Assembly: GCA_963971405.1 (NCBI GenBank)
Contig: OZ020489.1
Location: 32,335,047 to 32,399,046 of the forward strand
From: Psococerastis gibbosa
Taxonomy: Eukaryota; Arthropoda; Insecta; Psocodea; Psocidae
Direction: 5' to 3'
DNA: 64,000 nucleotides
The position numbers and the translations under genes were made by a program. The notes beneath the pieces were generated by a model, which worked only from the letters and a program-made list of their open reading frames with translations, was not told the DNA's origin and did no database searches. Below, piece by piece: positions 55,520 to 64,000 of this stretch. Within the stretch, counting starts at the first letter, position 1; each line of letters opens with the position of its first letter.

Positions 55520-56270
55520 ATAGTCAGGTTCTCCACCAACTGGAGTATGGCGGTGCCTTAATGAATTGATTCACAAAATAATCCATGTTCATCATGCCGA
55601 TATTTTCATGTACACTCTGTATCTTTGTATCTCATAAAATTTGAAATTTTGAAACCACAATTTTAGAAACCGGGGAATCTTTTCTCTCAATGGAACATTG
55701 CTAAATTCTACATGCATACTGCTGACGAGTGCTCAAGACCCCATCAAGTAAATTGGAAAAAGAGGGAAAATGCAAGATTTAACGCGAAAGTGCTTATTAT
55801 AAGCAACAGCACGTACAAACTCCAGGAAATTGTTTTGGACCGAGGCGCTCGACTGGAGAACATGATATTTCAACTGAGCATTTTCAAAGTTTGCGATTGC
55901 CGTTATACATTGTAATTATTGTCTATTCTGTATTATTACCGTTATTCGAGCGCAATGTTATTATTAAACTTTTCGGAGGATGCGGACGGGTAGAGATGGT
56001 TAATCGTATTTAGCGAGGGTAATAGTGCTGAAAAACATCGAGGCCATATACTATTTTTTTTTTGTTACGGTAAACACTAGGTAACTTGGGGCTAAAGCTT
56101 ATAATAAGAAGTGGTACTAATCGGAATAAAATACTCCGATATCAGACTGTACCCAATGACTTTATCACTTCAAATGCAACTCGTCCAATCTAATGGCAAA
56201 TTTAAATGTTTGAAGAAAAATTAGAAAAATATTTAATTTTTGGAAACCTTTGAAATTATAAGTAAGGTAA
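55520..56270. other. No gene seen
   Basis: No recognised coding or repeat sequence. Confidence 0.4.
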
Positions 56271-56276
56271 CGGTAA

Positions 56277-56667
56277 GAGTGTACGTTCCGTAGGAAATTG
56301 GCAGCCCAAATTTAATACTTCTTACTTTTTATTTAAATAACTAAGCAAGTTATTAAAATATTGCTTCATTTATGTTGTTGAAGACTACTTTATGCATCAT
56401 ATAATAGGGTATTTTTAATTTTTTTTTTTGTGTAGTTTTTACATGGCATTCATTTGTACGCAAAATTTTAGCCTTGAATCATTTGTATGATTTTTTTCAA
56501 AAAAAATTGAAAATACCCTGTTATATGATGCATGAAGTCTTCTGCAACGTAAATAAGCCAAATATATAATATATATTAATATCTTACTTTTTTGATAAAA
56601 TACAATATGAGAAGTCTGTAAAAACAACGGATTTTGGGGTGCCTATTCCCTAATGGAGCGTACACGC
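56277..56667. mobile_element. TTAA-type foldback MITE, copy 3
   Basis: 391 bp, beginning GAGTGTACGTTCCGTAGGAA; the right end is its inverse with changes. TTAA follows on the right and GTAA precedes on the left. More diverged than copies 1 and 2, so older. Confidence 0.75.
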
Positions 56668-56935
56668 TTAAAATATAAATTAATTGCAATGGAATATGAG
56701 CACGATTGGTGTGGTAGTAGCGAGAAAGAAGTTCAAGAACTGTGGCTAATTTTCGTTAGTGAAGGCCATATGTCATGTATTGAAATGTAGAGGAGCATTT
56801 CATCTAATTCAATGGATATTTATGTCGGCTCTACGATCGATATTTCCTTATAATTCCAATAATAATAAAAAATAATAAATAATAATTCTTATAGTTCCAA
56901 TATACTTTGTATAAAAAACGAGTAGTGGGGGTACT

Positions 56936-57096
56936 AAATAAATAATAAATAAATAAATAAGGACTTTTTTTGTTTCTATTACTAAGCCAACCCAGCGGAG
57001 TTAGGGCTATAAAGCCCTCTCTTACACTCAACAAGGCCCGGGACCGCCTGCTTTACATGCCCTTCGAAGCATGGCCAGAAAATGTAGGAAGTGTAC
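56936..57096 (-). mobile_element. SINE family A, minus strand, head missing
   Basis: It contains the inverse of CTGGCCATGCTTCGAAGGGC, ATGTAAAGCAGGCGGTCCCG and GAGAGGGCTTTATAGCCCTA, with an AAATAAATAAATAAG inverted tail at the left. Confidence 0.75.
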
Positions 57097-57522
57097 TCTG
57101 ATTTGCTCTTAATTTCATAAAAAGTATGCAGTAATCCCCTTGAATGTGATTATAAAACGCTGTCAACTAACCCCATCGCTTTTCCTCGGATATTTTCGCG
57201 ATTTTTTGCACGTTCGTTGCGCTTTTAATTATTTTCCAGATTGTAGGGAACATCCTGTGACTTGTGCAGATTTCCCCAGTAGCGCTATTTCTGAACTCGG
57301 GCCAATCTGTTTTTTTTTCCTGCTGAAAATTACATTCAGTTAGTTTTTTTTAATTCACCCCAATTCCATTAGATTGCATCGAATTTAAAATTATTCTATC
57401 ACATTCACGTTTTTAATGGTTTTTACGTTCTGGAAGCGAGTACTATGGAATTTCGAATTAGCTTTCTCATTCGTCTACCGTCTGCGTCGGAACTAAAACC
57501 TGCGAAGAATCTTACTGACTTA

Positions 57523-57648
57523 CTTCGGAGGGCATGTAAAGCAGGCGGTCCTGGACCTTCATAGTTGAGTATAAGAGAGGGCTTTATAGCCCTAACTCTG
57601 TTAGGCTGGCTTAGTTATAAAACAAAAAGTCATTATTTATTTATTTCC
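57523..57648 (+). mobile_element. SINE family A, 5'-truncated
   Basis: TTCGGAGGGCATGTAAAGCA, TTGAGTATAAGAGAGGGCTT, TATAGCCCTAACTCTGTTAG and ACAAAAAGTCATTATTTATT match the 31.5-kb copy. Confidence 0.8.
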
Positions 57649-57682
57649 GCTCGAATTGCCTTGATTCCAATTTTTCCTGAGT

Positions 57683-57824
57683 GGGCCTACTAGGCCGTTC
57701 AGCATTAACTTTTTCTAGGGGGTTAAAAATTTAATTAAACCAATTTTGAATGGCGCTATCCTTTTTAAAATTATCATGTTTACATTTTTAATCCCAGGTT
57801 AAGATTGAAAATAATCGCCGCTGG
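57683..57824. mobile_element. TIR-element family copy, right end lost
   Basis: GGGCCTACTAGGCCGTT..GCATTAA, AAAATTATCATGTTTACATT and TTAATCCCAGGTTAAGATTG match 1436-1582 in order. The right inverted end is missing. Confidence 0.55.
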
Positions 57825-58368
57825 TGGAAAGGGTTGACGAGATGCCCCCTCAGCCCCTGTTCCTCGAAATCTGTTGCTGTAAATTTGTCAATAATATGAC
57901 ATACCAATTAAAATAAGACAGCATAATATATTTTTTTAGTAAACGTTTGCTGCAGTGCGAATAGAGGGAAGATACTTACAAATTAATACTACGCAAACCC
58001 CATATATGCAAACACTTAAAAACGTTTCTCGTAGGCTGCGCAGTAACTTCTTGCACTTAGGTGTGTTTTAGGTGGTTTGCAGAGTGACTTAATTTGGCCC
58101 AGAAACAATACAACATACACAGCATCAGAAGATTTAAAGCTATTTTGTTTCTTAAAATAATTGTTGATTAAGCATTTGCAAGCTTGCATATTAACAGTTT
58201 TAATGTAGGTCTATTGTTCTTTACATAAAAGGAAAGAAAAAAGAAAGCAAATTGTCTTTGTTTTCAATGTGGGCGAATTTTGGGCCTTTTGGCCCACTCT
58301 TTCAACTAACCCATAATACTGTATAGTGTGGAGTTTTCAATCCTGTAAGAATCGGAGCTTTAATGTTA

Positions 58369-58889
58369 CTGCAGCCTGATCATGGCGATTATAATACCGG
58401 GGTTAATATAATACCATGTCACGTGATGGTATTCATTCAATTGTTTAAAATACATGAACAGTATATTTTAGAATTTTTTAATTTTTGATGTTGGTAATCG
58501 TCGCAAGAGTGCTAAGCGTGGAAAATTCAAATTGTGTCTATTTAAACAATTGAATAATCTTCAGCTATATTTTTGGTGAGTTTCTTCATTTTTTTATTTT
58601 TTATTTTATTTATTGCCTTAGATTTAGACAAATTATTTATAATCCTTAATATATTCATTTAAAATACTAAAACATGTTTATTTCTGGGGCGATATGTGTT
58701 TATATTTGCTATATTTTACATTTGCTACGGCAGCGTCGGTTTAGTTCAGTTCTTGAGTATTGCCAACATCACAATTTAAAAAATTCTGAAATTGGCTGTT
58801 CATTTATTATTAACAATTGAATTAACACGATCACGTGATATGGTATTATATTAACCCCGGTATTATTATCGCCATGCTCTGGCTGCTGG
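58369..58889. mobile_element. 521-bp TIR element with about 80-bp arms
   Basis: Inverted arms share CATGGCGAT.ATAATACCGG, GGTTAATATAATACCAT and TCACGTGAT, then TTCAATTGTT. The outer end matches the 176-bp element at 21099. The interior is AT-rich with no transposase frame. Probably the longer member of the family. Confidence 0.75.
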
Positions 58890-59610
58890 AGTAGACATGC
58901 GGCTACTGGGAAAATCAATGTTTTTAGTGAAATTAAAATAAAGAGCAGTGCCTTGAAAATGACACCAATAACCCGTGTAATTTGGAAAAACTAGTTGAAA
59001 ATTACCTACCTGGGCGCCACGTGGAGGGATATTAAAGGTTAGGGAGGACAAGAAATCTAGTCGTTTTTCTCGTTAGAACATGTTCGCCTGCCTACAGTTA
59101 AGGGTTCATAAAGTGAACGCAGGTGGAAATAATTGAGAGGAGTACCATGCTCGGCGGGGGGGGGGGGGGTTTGGAGGGAGGGGGGTTAGGTGGCCCAAAG
59201 GGAATGCGGAAATGCCGACTATATGGCTCAGCAATATCGTCAACGCTCCAATTTTTGCGTTTTCATTTTTACTATGCAACGTGTACTTTAAGGAAAATCT
59301 TTGACTAAAGTAGAAAATAGCACGGAAAAAAAATTTCGTTACTAGTGAATTCCTTGAGTTGAAATTTTCTGTTTATTTCTACAGAAAATAGGAATATGTT
59401 GGATTTCCAAAGTTCTTTGTATTTGCTGTAAAGCCGTGCTACGCGCTAACCCACAAACTGCCTCCGTTCCCATAGTATGTGGCGAGCCTACTGCTTTTAC
59501 GTACACATTCTGATTGCTTTGAACTTTCGAATTTCGTTTATTTTGCCAGTACAACTTCATTGGGAGTCTTGTGAACTTGTGTTTTTGATAATTACGTGAC
59601 CATAGGGGAA
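58890..59610. other. No gene seen
   Basis: Contains a G-tract at about 59154-59169. No recognised coding sequence. Confidence 0.4.
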
Positions 59611-59614
59611 AAAC

Positions 59615-59697
59615 CGGCGAATGAGAGCGCAGACTGGCGCGATATGGCAGAACAGGCCTAGGTCCTTCGCGGGCTGTAGCGCCAAGGAGTAAGTAAG
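59615..59697 (+). pseudogene. Short RTE-like LINE 3' end
   Basis: The frame NESADWRDMAEQA then stop, VLRGL, stop, RQGVSK, parallels DWRRSVQDRAGWGDVAKQAK...VVPRSN at the end of the 19.7-kb LINE. TAGCGCCAAGGAGTAA matches TAGTGCCAAGGAGTAA there. Confidence 0.6.
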
Positions 59698-59954
59698 GAG
59701 AAAAACGTTATAGGTGTGCAAAATCATATCTATAGTACGATAGAGCTGTCATTGAGAATCTATTTCCCTTCCCCTGACAATGGGCTCCGCCCTAATTGTT
59801 CGATGACTATGAGATCCATGCCTCTAGTGACTATTAACACAACAGGCAATGTAAGTCCAACTAACCCTTTGTTAAATATCATTGAGAAATTATTAAGAAA
59901 ATGAATGATGGAGATGATCAGTAGTATCCTATGTGTATGAGTATGTGTTTGATA

Positions 59955-60401
59955 CGAGGGCAGTTTAATGAGTCCTTAGAAAAAGGTAGAAAACAAATTA
60001 TTTTCACACAATTCTGTCTTATTAATTAGTATAATTTTTTTTCCTGTAGGCATCGCTTGTTTTTATCATCGCTTGATTTGGATGTTGTTGTTTGTTTTGT
60101 AAAATTCAAAATGGCTAAGTTTCGGTCTTTTGGGCTGTTGGATCGTAATCCCGATTTTTCATGTTGACTGGCTCAAGTAATTTCTTTCTATTTACACATT
60201 TGAAAAATTGACCCAGCTACAATTAGTTAATTAGTTATTACCCTGTTTTGCAGACCTTCCGAAAAAAATTATCGATGGGTAGAAATAGTTTGAGAACCGC
60301 TTAAAAATTATATAGATCTAAAGGGTGATTGTGCTGAGGAATATAAAAAATGCCATGCGCAAATAATTAATTTTTATACCCTTTTCTAAGAATTTCCCTC
60401 G
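59955..60401 (+). mobile_element. Deleted mariner element
   Basis: Ends CGAGGGCAGTTTAATGAGTC and the inverse GAATTTCCCTCG lie next to TA on each side (59953-59954, 60402-60403). Inverted similarity continues over about 35 bp (CTTAGAAAAAGGTA). Near the right end the frame reads RWVEIV, stop, EPLKNYIDLKGDCAEEYKKC, the C-terminus typical of mariner transposases (..C(I/V)(D/E)L.GDY.E). At 447 bp it lacks about two thirds of a 1.3-kb element and is inactive. Confidence 0.8.
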
Positions 60402-60409
60402 TACATACG

Positions 60410-61040
60410 TTGTTCAGTCTTTTATTTAGCCTCGGCACGAGTCTAATAGCTAGTATCGAAGAAAGAGAAGTGGAAAAAAGAGATAATAGATGTAAAGCAA
60501 TAAATTTACAGTTGAATCTAGGTGGTAGGCGAAAAATTCGTTATAAGACGAAGAAAAGGATCGGAAGATAGAAAAGATTATTCAATAATGTTACGGCTAT
60601 GGAAAATTGACGCTGTAGGTCAATAAGCGCCAGCTGAAAATACTGACGGCCAGTAAATCGCGAAAAGTCGCAGACTCTTTAGTATTCCGCTGTTGGAGCT
60701 GTATAAATGAGGTGCAATTAAAGACTGTAATGATGCTCAGAAGGACCGTTTAAGCGGCAGTAAAACAGGACGGCCGGAACAGCCAATTTGGCACGAGTTC
60801 AAGTGTCAAAATATTGCGCTGTCGTCGAGCCCCTAATAAGTGTCCGTTAGCTAAATGGAAATAATTCATCTGTCATGTCCAAATGTCACCATTAATTAAC
60901 GCATTGCTGTTGTAGATTTTACGTTTCCCATTTCACCTGGTCGTCTCTCCGCTGTGTTTTGTTCTGTTTGCCTACATTGTTTTTGAGCCACTATTGGCCA
61001 AGGGCGTTATAATAAAACTGGATACGAAGCTTGGGTTTAA
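60410..61040. other. Single-copy-looking, no gene assigned
   Basis: More even base composition and no repeat match. It could hold conserved non-coding sequence (for example around 60850-60940, with ATTAATTAAC), but this is only a suggestion. Confidence 0.3.
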
Positions 61041-61050
61041 TGCTCTACAC

Positions 61051-61375
61051 CAGGGGTTCCCAAGCTGTGGTTCATGGGTTACCAGTGGTCCACAGACATA
61101 TTTCAGGTAGTCTACGGACCAAAGTAAGAAATAAGAAAATAACTCAGCTGAGATATTGGAAATTTGAAGTAAAATACAGTAAGGTTTGGCACTGAACTAT
61201 AAAATCCCATCGATACCAGTCCTTAACATTTAATCAAGTATTAGCATGTAATTGTAGGCATAAATCATCCTAGAATTTGAAGATTTTCCTGTCGCAGCTA
61301 TGGTGGAAAATCGGAAAAGTGGAAAATCATAAAATAATCTAGTGGTCCACGGACAGAAAAGTTTGGAAACCCCTG
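61051..61375. mobile_element. 325-bp hAT-like MITE
   Basis: Ends CAGGGGTTCCCAAGCTGTGG and CAGGGGTTTCCAAACTTTTC (reverse complement). Both sides also contain AGTGGTCCAC near the ends. Flanks CTCTACAC and CTCTATGC agree at 6 of 8 positions. A piece of a related element (GGTTGGGAACCACTA) lies at about 61500-61514. Confidence 0.75.
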
Positions 61376-62228
61376 CTCTATGCTAAGCATACGTGTTTGT
61401 ACCGGGCTACACCCAGAACTTTAATTAACTACAATGTTAAAAAACATTGTTTTAATTAATTAATTAACAATAAAATTGCCGATTCACAGACCGTCACCGG
61501 TTGGGAACCACTAATTTAAATATTATGTTTACCCTATTCCAAAGCATCGGTTATTCATCGGAAAGAGCCGCCAGTTTCATGATTAATCAGAAAAAGTACA
61601 GGTATTTAGCTTACATCATGTTTTAACTTCTAATTGTGCGTGCATAATTTTAAATATTTTAGCTATTTCATAACATAGACAGTCCCTTGTCTGGGAATTA
61701 GAACGATATATTTGTGTTGGAAAGTTAATTTTAAAATATATTATTTAAATGAATGGATTATGCAGGAAAAGAGATTGATTTTTTTTTTTATGGACAACGA
61801 CTACTTCAATGTTCATCCTCGGCACTTGAAGCTCGATAAATCAGAGAACTCTTTGATAAGATGGCAAAAAATGGGCTCTCAGTACACGAATGTAAGTGGT
61901 GGACAGTTCAGTCGACTAAGCACCGATTTGTTTTCACTTCGTTGATTGTTATATCTTTGACAATTTGCTGTGAGTAGAATGAGCGAGAGGGGGGGGGGGT
62001 TCAGCATAGAGATCAATAAAAGGTTATTGCTTGTTAACTGATGATATCTCACGACCGTTAGATTGGTTAGAACTAGAACATTTCCGAATTTTTCGGTTTG
62101 CTGACTTTCGGTTTTTTCAACTGATAGTGGTGAACTTTCATATCAATAACACGCTCATTGTTAATGTTGTACTTTTTTCTCTTTGGTAGCTAGAAATAGA
62201 TATAAAGATATCTTCAGAACATTGCCAG

Positions 62229-62445
62229 GACATGTAGAGTACGGACTCTCTCTGACTTTCACCCGAACGGTTGTTGGTTCGAGTCCTACACTTGCTATAT
62301 TTTCTGGCCATGCTTCGGAGAGCATGTAAAGCAGGCTGTCCCGGACCTTCCTAGTTGAGTTTATGAGAGGGCTTTATAGCCCTAACTTCGCTACATTTGC
62401 TTAGTAATAGAACAAAAAGTCCCTATTTATTTATTTATCTTCTCA
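62229..62445 (+). mobile_element. SINE family A
   Basis: ATGTAGAGTACGGACTCTCT, CTTTCACCCGAACGG, TTGGTTCGAGTCCTACACTT (B box), GAGAGGGCTTTATAGCCCTA and a (TTTA)n tail. The tail is long and regular, so it may be a younger copy. Confidence 0.8.
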
Positions 62446-62564
62446 AGTCACATAATAATAATAAGTAATACGTTTCTATATATAGGAACATTAGAAAATG
62501 GTTATCCCTTATAAGCAATTATATTTCTTTCATAATATAATTAAGAGCAATGAGCAAATTGGAG

Positions 62565-62665
62565 TCAGATGAGTGAACTGGAGAATCAGGACTGTTGGGC
62601 TTTGTGGCATCATCTTCTTTCTATCGCTTTCTATCGACCCATTAATCCGGATTCTCCTGTACCAT
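62565..62665. repeat. Possible Penelope-like fragment pair
   Basis: GTGAACTGGAGAATCAGGAC on the left and TATCGACCCATTAATCCGGA, TTCTCCTGTACC on the right resemble the inverted pairs at 46.3 and 48.4 kb, more diverged. Confidence 0.35.
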
Positions 62666-62714
62666 TAAACTGGAAATTAATCAGGGCACCATAAAAATAT
62701 TTTTTTTTTTTTTT

Positions 62715-62790
62715 TTTCTTTTCCTTGTCCAGTATTCCCTGGACAAGGAGCATATATTACAAAAATACAATACATAATAAGCTATAATAA
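62715..62790 (-). repeat. Inverted copy of the 29.8-kb repeat end
   Basis: TTTTCCTTGTCCAGTATTCC, CTGGACAAGGAGCATATATT and ACAAAAATACAATA are the inverse of 29821-29880. A T-run of about 20 bases precedes it. Confidence 0.6.
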
Positions 62791-63387
62791 TAATAATTAT
62801 AATAATAATAATGCCTCTTCTATAGACGATTGAAGACCGTCATGGCAATTTGGACCTTGGAGACTGCTGCTCTGAAGAGGGAAGTCATGCTCTTGTCAAA
62901 CCACTGCCGAAGAATGTTCTTCTTCTGCCAGGAGCCTTTAGTCCTTCTACCTCAATGTAGACGATTTTGAGTCTCTTAGGCGGTGCTGCAGATAGGCTAC
63001 ACTGACCTTAGGGCTAGCCTATGATCACTCTTGTTTACTGATTGCTTGCTGCTTGACATAGGAGCTTTTTATTGAGCTAGTCAGAGGGCAAACCTTCCAT
63101 CAGCTACCTATTGTCACAGTGGACCTATTTAGTAAGCAAGGTTGTAATTAGTCATTTATCCGAGTAGTACATAATTTCCTATAAGTTCCAATATTAAGTT
63201 ATCAGTATATTTACATTTAAGTTACAATTATTACAGAAAGCGATAATTTTCGTTACTCATCACATAGTGTAATAGTGTAATTATTATAGTTTATTTTCTT
63301 ATTTACTTTCTTATTTATCTTTCTTTACTGAATTCTTACAACCATTGAGGATATCAACATAGATTCTATCCAAGAGAGTAAAATAAC

Positions 63388-63800
63388 GTGAAAATCTTTC
63401 GGGATAATCTCGATGACCACGAACTGGATAAAACGGTCAGAGGAAGGTTGGAAAGGGTTGTGTATGACCACCGATATAAATCATTAGACCAACGAGTGAG
63501 AGGGCAGCAGTGGAGGCTCGTCCCATTCATGGTGACGGGGGATGACTTAGAAGAGGGGGCCCATCTAACAAATCAATCCTGGTGACGTCTCGCTGGCAAA
63601 GAAGACCGCACGCCGCTGGACCCCCAGATAAATCGCGCATCATGTCCGCGGCGGCGGAATACAATTTGCGGGGACGGGGGGATGAGACGGGTTGAAATTC
63701 ATACGGGCTGTCAGAATGACATGGCCTGTAAATAACGGGGCTCCCTGACCCCGTCGGGCCCCACCAATAATTGCTATGTGGGAGATGGGGTCGACACTTT
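63388..63800 (+). other. GC-richer block with a 65-codon frame
   Basis: The frame 63388-63585 (MKIFRDNLDDHELDKTVRGR...) is charged and unlike the flanks. From about 63500 to 63800 GC content rises, with CGCGGCGGCGG and CCCCGTCGGGCCCC. No domain is recognised. Candidates are an exon near the window edge, a CpG-rich regulatory region, or an unknown repeat. Confidence 0.25.
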
Positions 63801-64000
63801 GCTACTGGTTCACTCTTCTTTTATCCCGTTCTCTGTAGACTTTTGTAATTTACGTCTGTGTGCGTGCGGACAATATGGCGAATTGTACATTGTTGACAAT
63901 GTTAGTACTGGTTATTATGATAGTTTCGATTGAGAACTCTTTGTATTAATGGGCATGCTGTGTATATCTTTTTGTTTCTTATCAAGGTACGAAACGTACG

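Overview
The window looks like a piece of a large, AT-rich animal genome, most likely an arthropod and probably an insect. That is inferred from the mobile-element content: mariner, Tc1-like, PIF/Harbinger and hAT-like DNA elements, RTE-like and jockey/R1-like LINE tails, Penelope-like fragments and tRNA-derived SINEs. There are no operons or prokaryotic gene signals. No open frame is long enough, or similar enough to a host protein I know, to be called a host gene. The longest frames are 110-140 codons, and several of those are remnants of mobile elements. I read the window as intergenic or intronic DNA. Two short stretches might be host exons (about 3.08-3.42 kb and 63.4-63.8 kb), both at low confidence.

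Layout. 0-10 kb: a LINE tail (1.7 kb), a small TIR element (1.4 kb), a damaged jockey/R1-like LINE on the minus strand (3.7-4.25 kb), a 1.4-kb foldback element (4.6-6.0 kb), a duplicated 136-139 bp unit around a TIR element (7.0-7.6 kb) and minus-strand SINEs (8.2-9.0 kb). 9.4-18 kb: two of three TTAA-flanked foldback MITEs, PIF/Harbinger-like MITEs, a Tc1-like remnant and a palindromic tRNA-like repeat (16.6 kb). 18-27 kb: an RTE-like LINE tail interrupted by a 371-bp inverted-repeat element with 9-bp target duplications (19.2-19.95 kb), several TIR/foldback elements, and a 643-bp PIF/Harbinger derivative that keeps the N-terminal part of a transposase (26.2-26.8 kb). 28-36 kb: SINEs, a 78-bp-arm palindrome (33.3 kb), a complete tRNA-like cloverleaf (33.64 kb), a LINE tail (34.0 kb) and a hAT-like MITE (35.9 kb). 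38-46 kb: TIR elements, LINE tails, and a repeat family with composite and nested copies. 46-64 kb: a Penelope-like foldback copy (46.3 kb), more SINEs and MITEs, a SINE split by a TIR element (54.0-54.4 kb), hAT-like elements (55.4 and 61.05 kb) and a deleted mariner (60 kb). The stretches at about 46.4-48.0, 49.8-53.1 and 60.4-61.0 kb show no repeat relationship that I can see.

How it fits together. The window reads as a record of successive insertions. At several loci, deleting the inserted element and one target-site copy rejoins the older element exactly, which gives relative ages. At least four SINE-like families are present. The most unusual objects are the 371-bp inverted-repeat element made from an inverted LINE fragment, the tRNA-like family whose two halves each occur as a long palindrome, and the Penelope-like foldback with an 11-bp target duplication. 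Family names rest on motif recognition by eye; no database search was possible.
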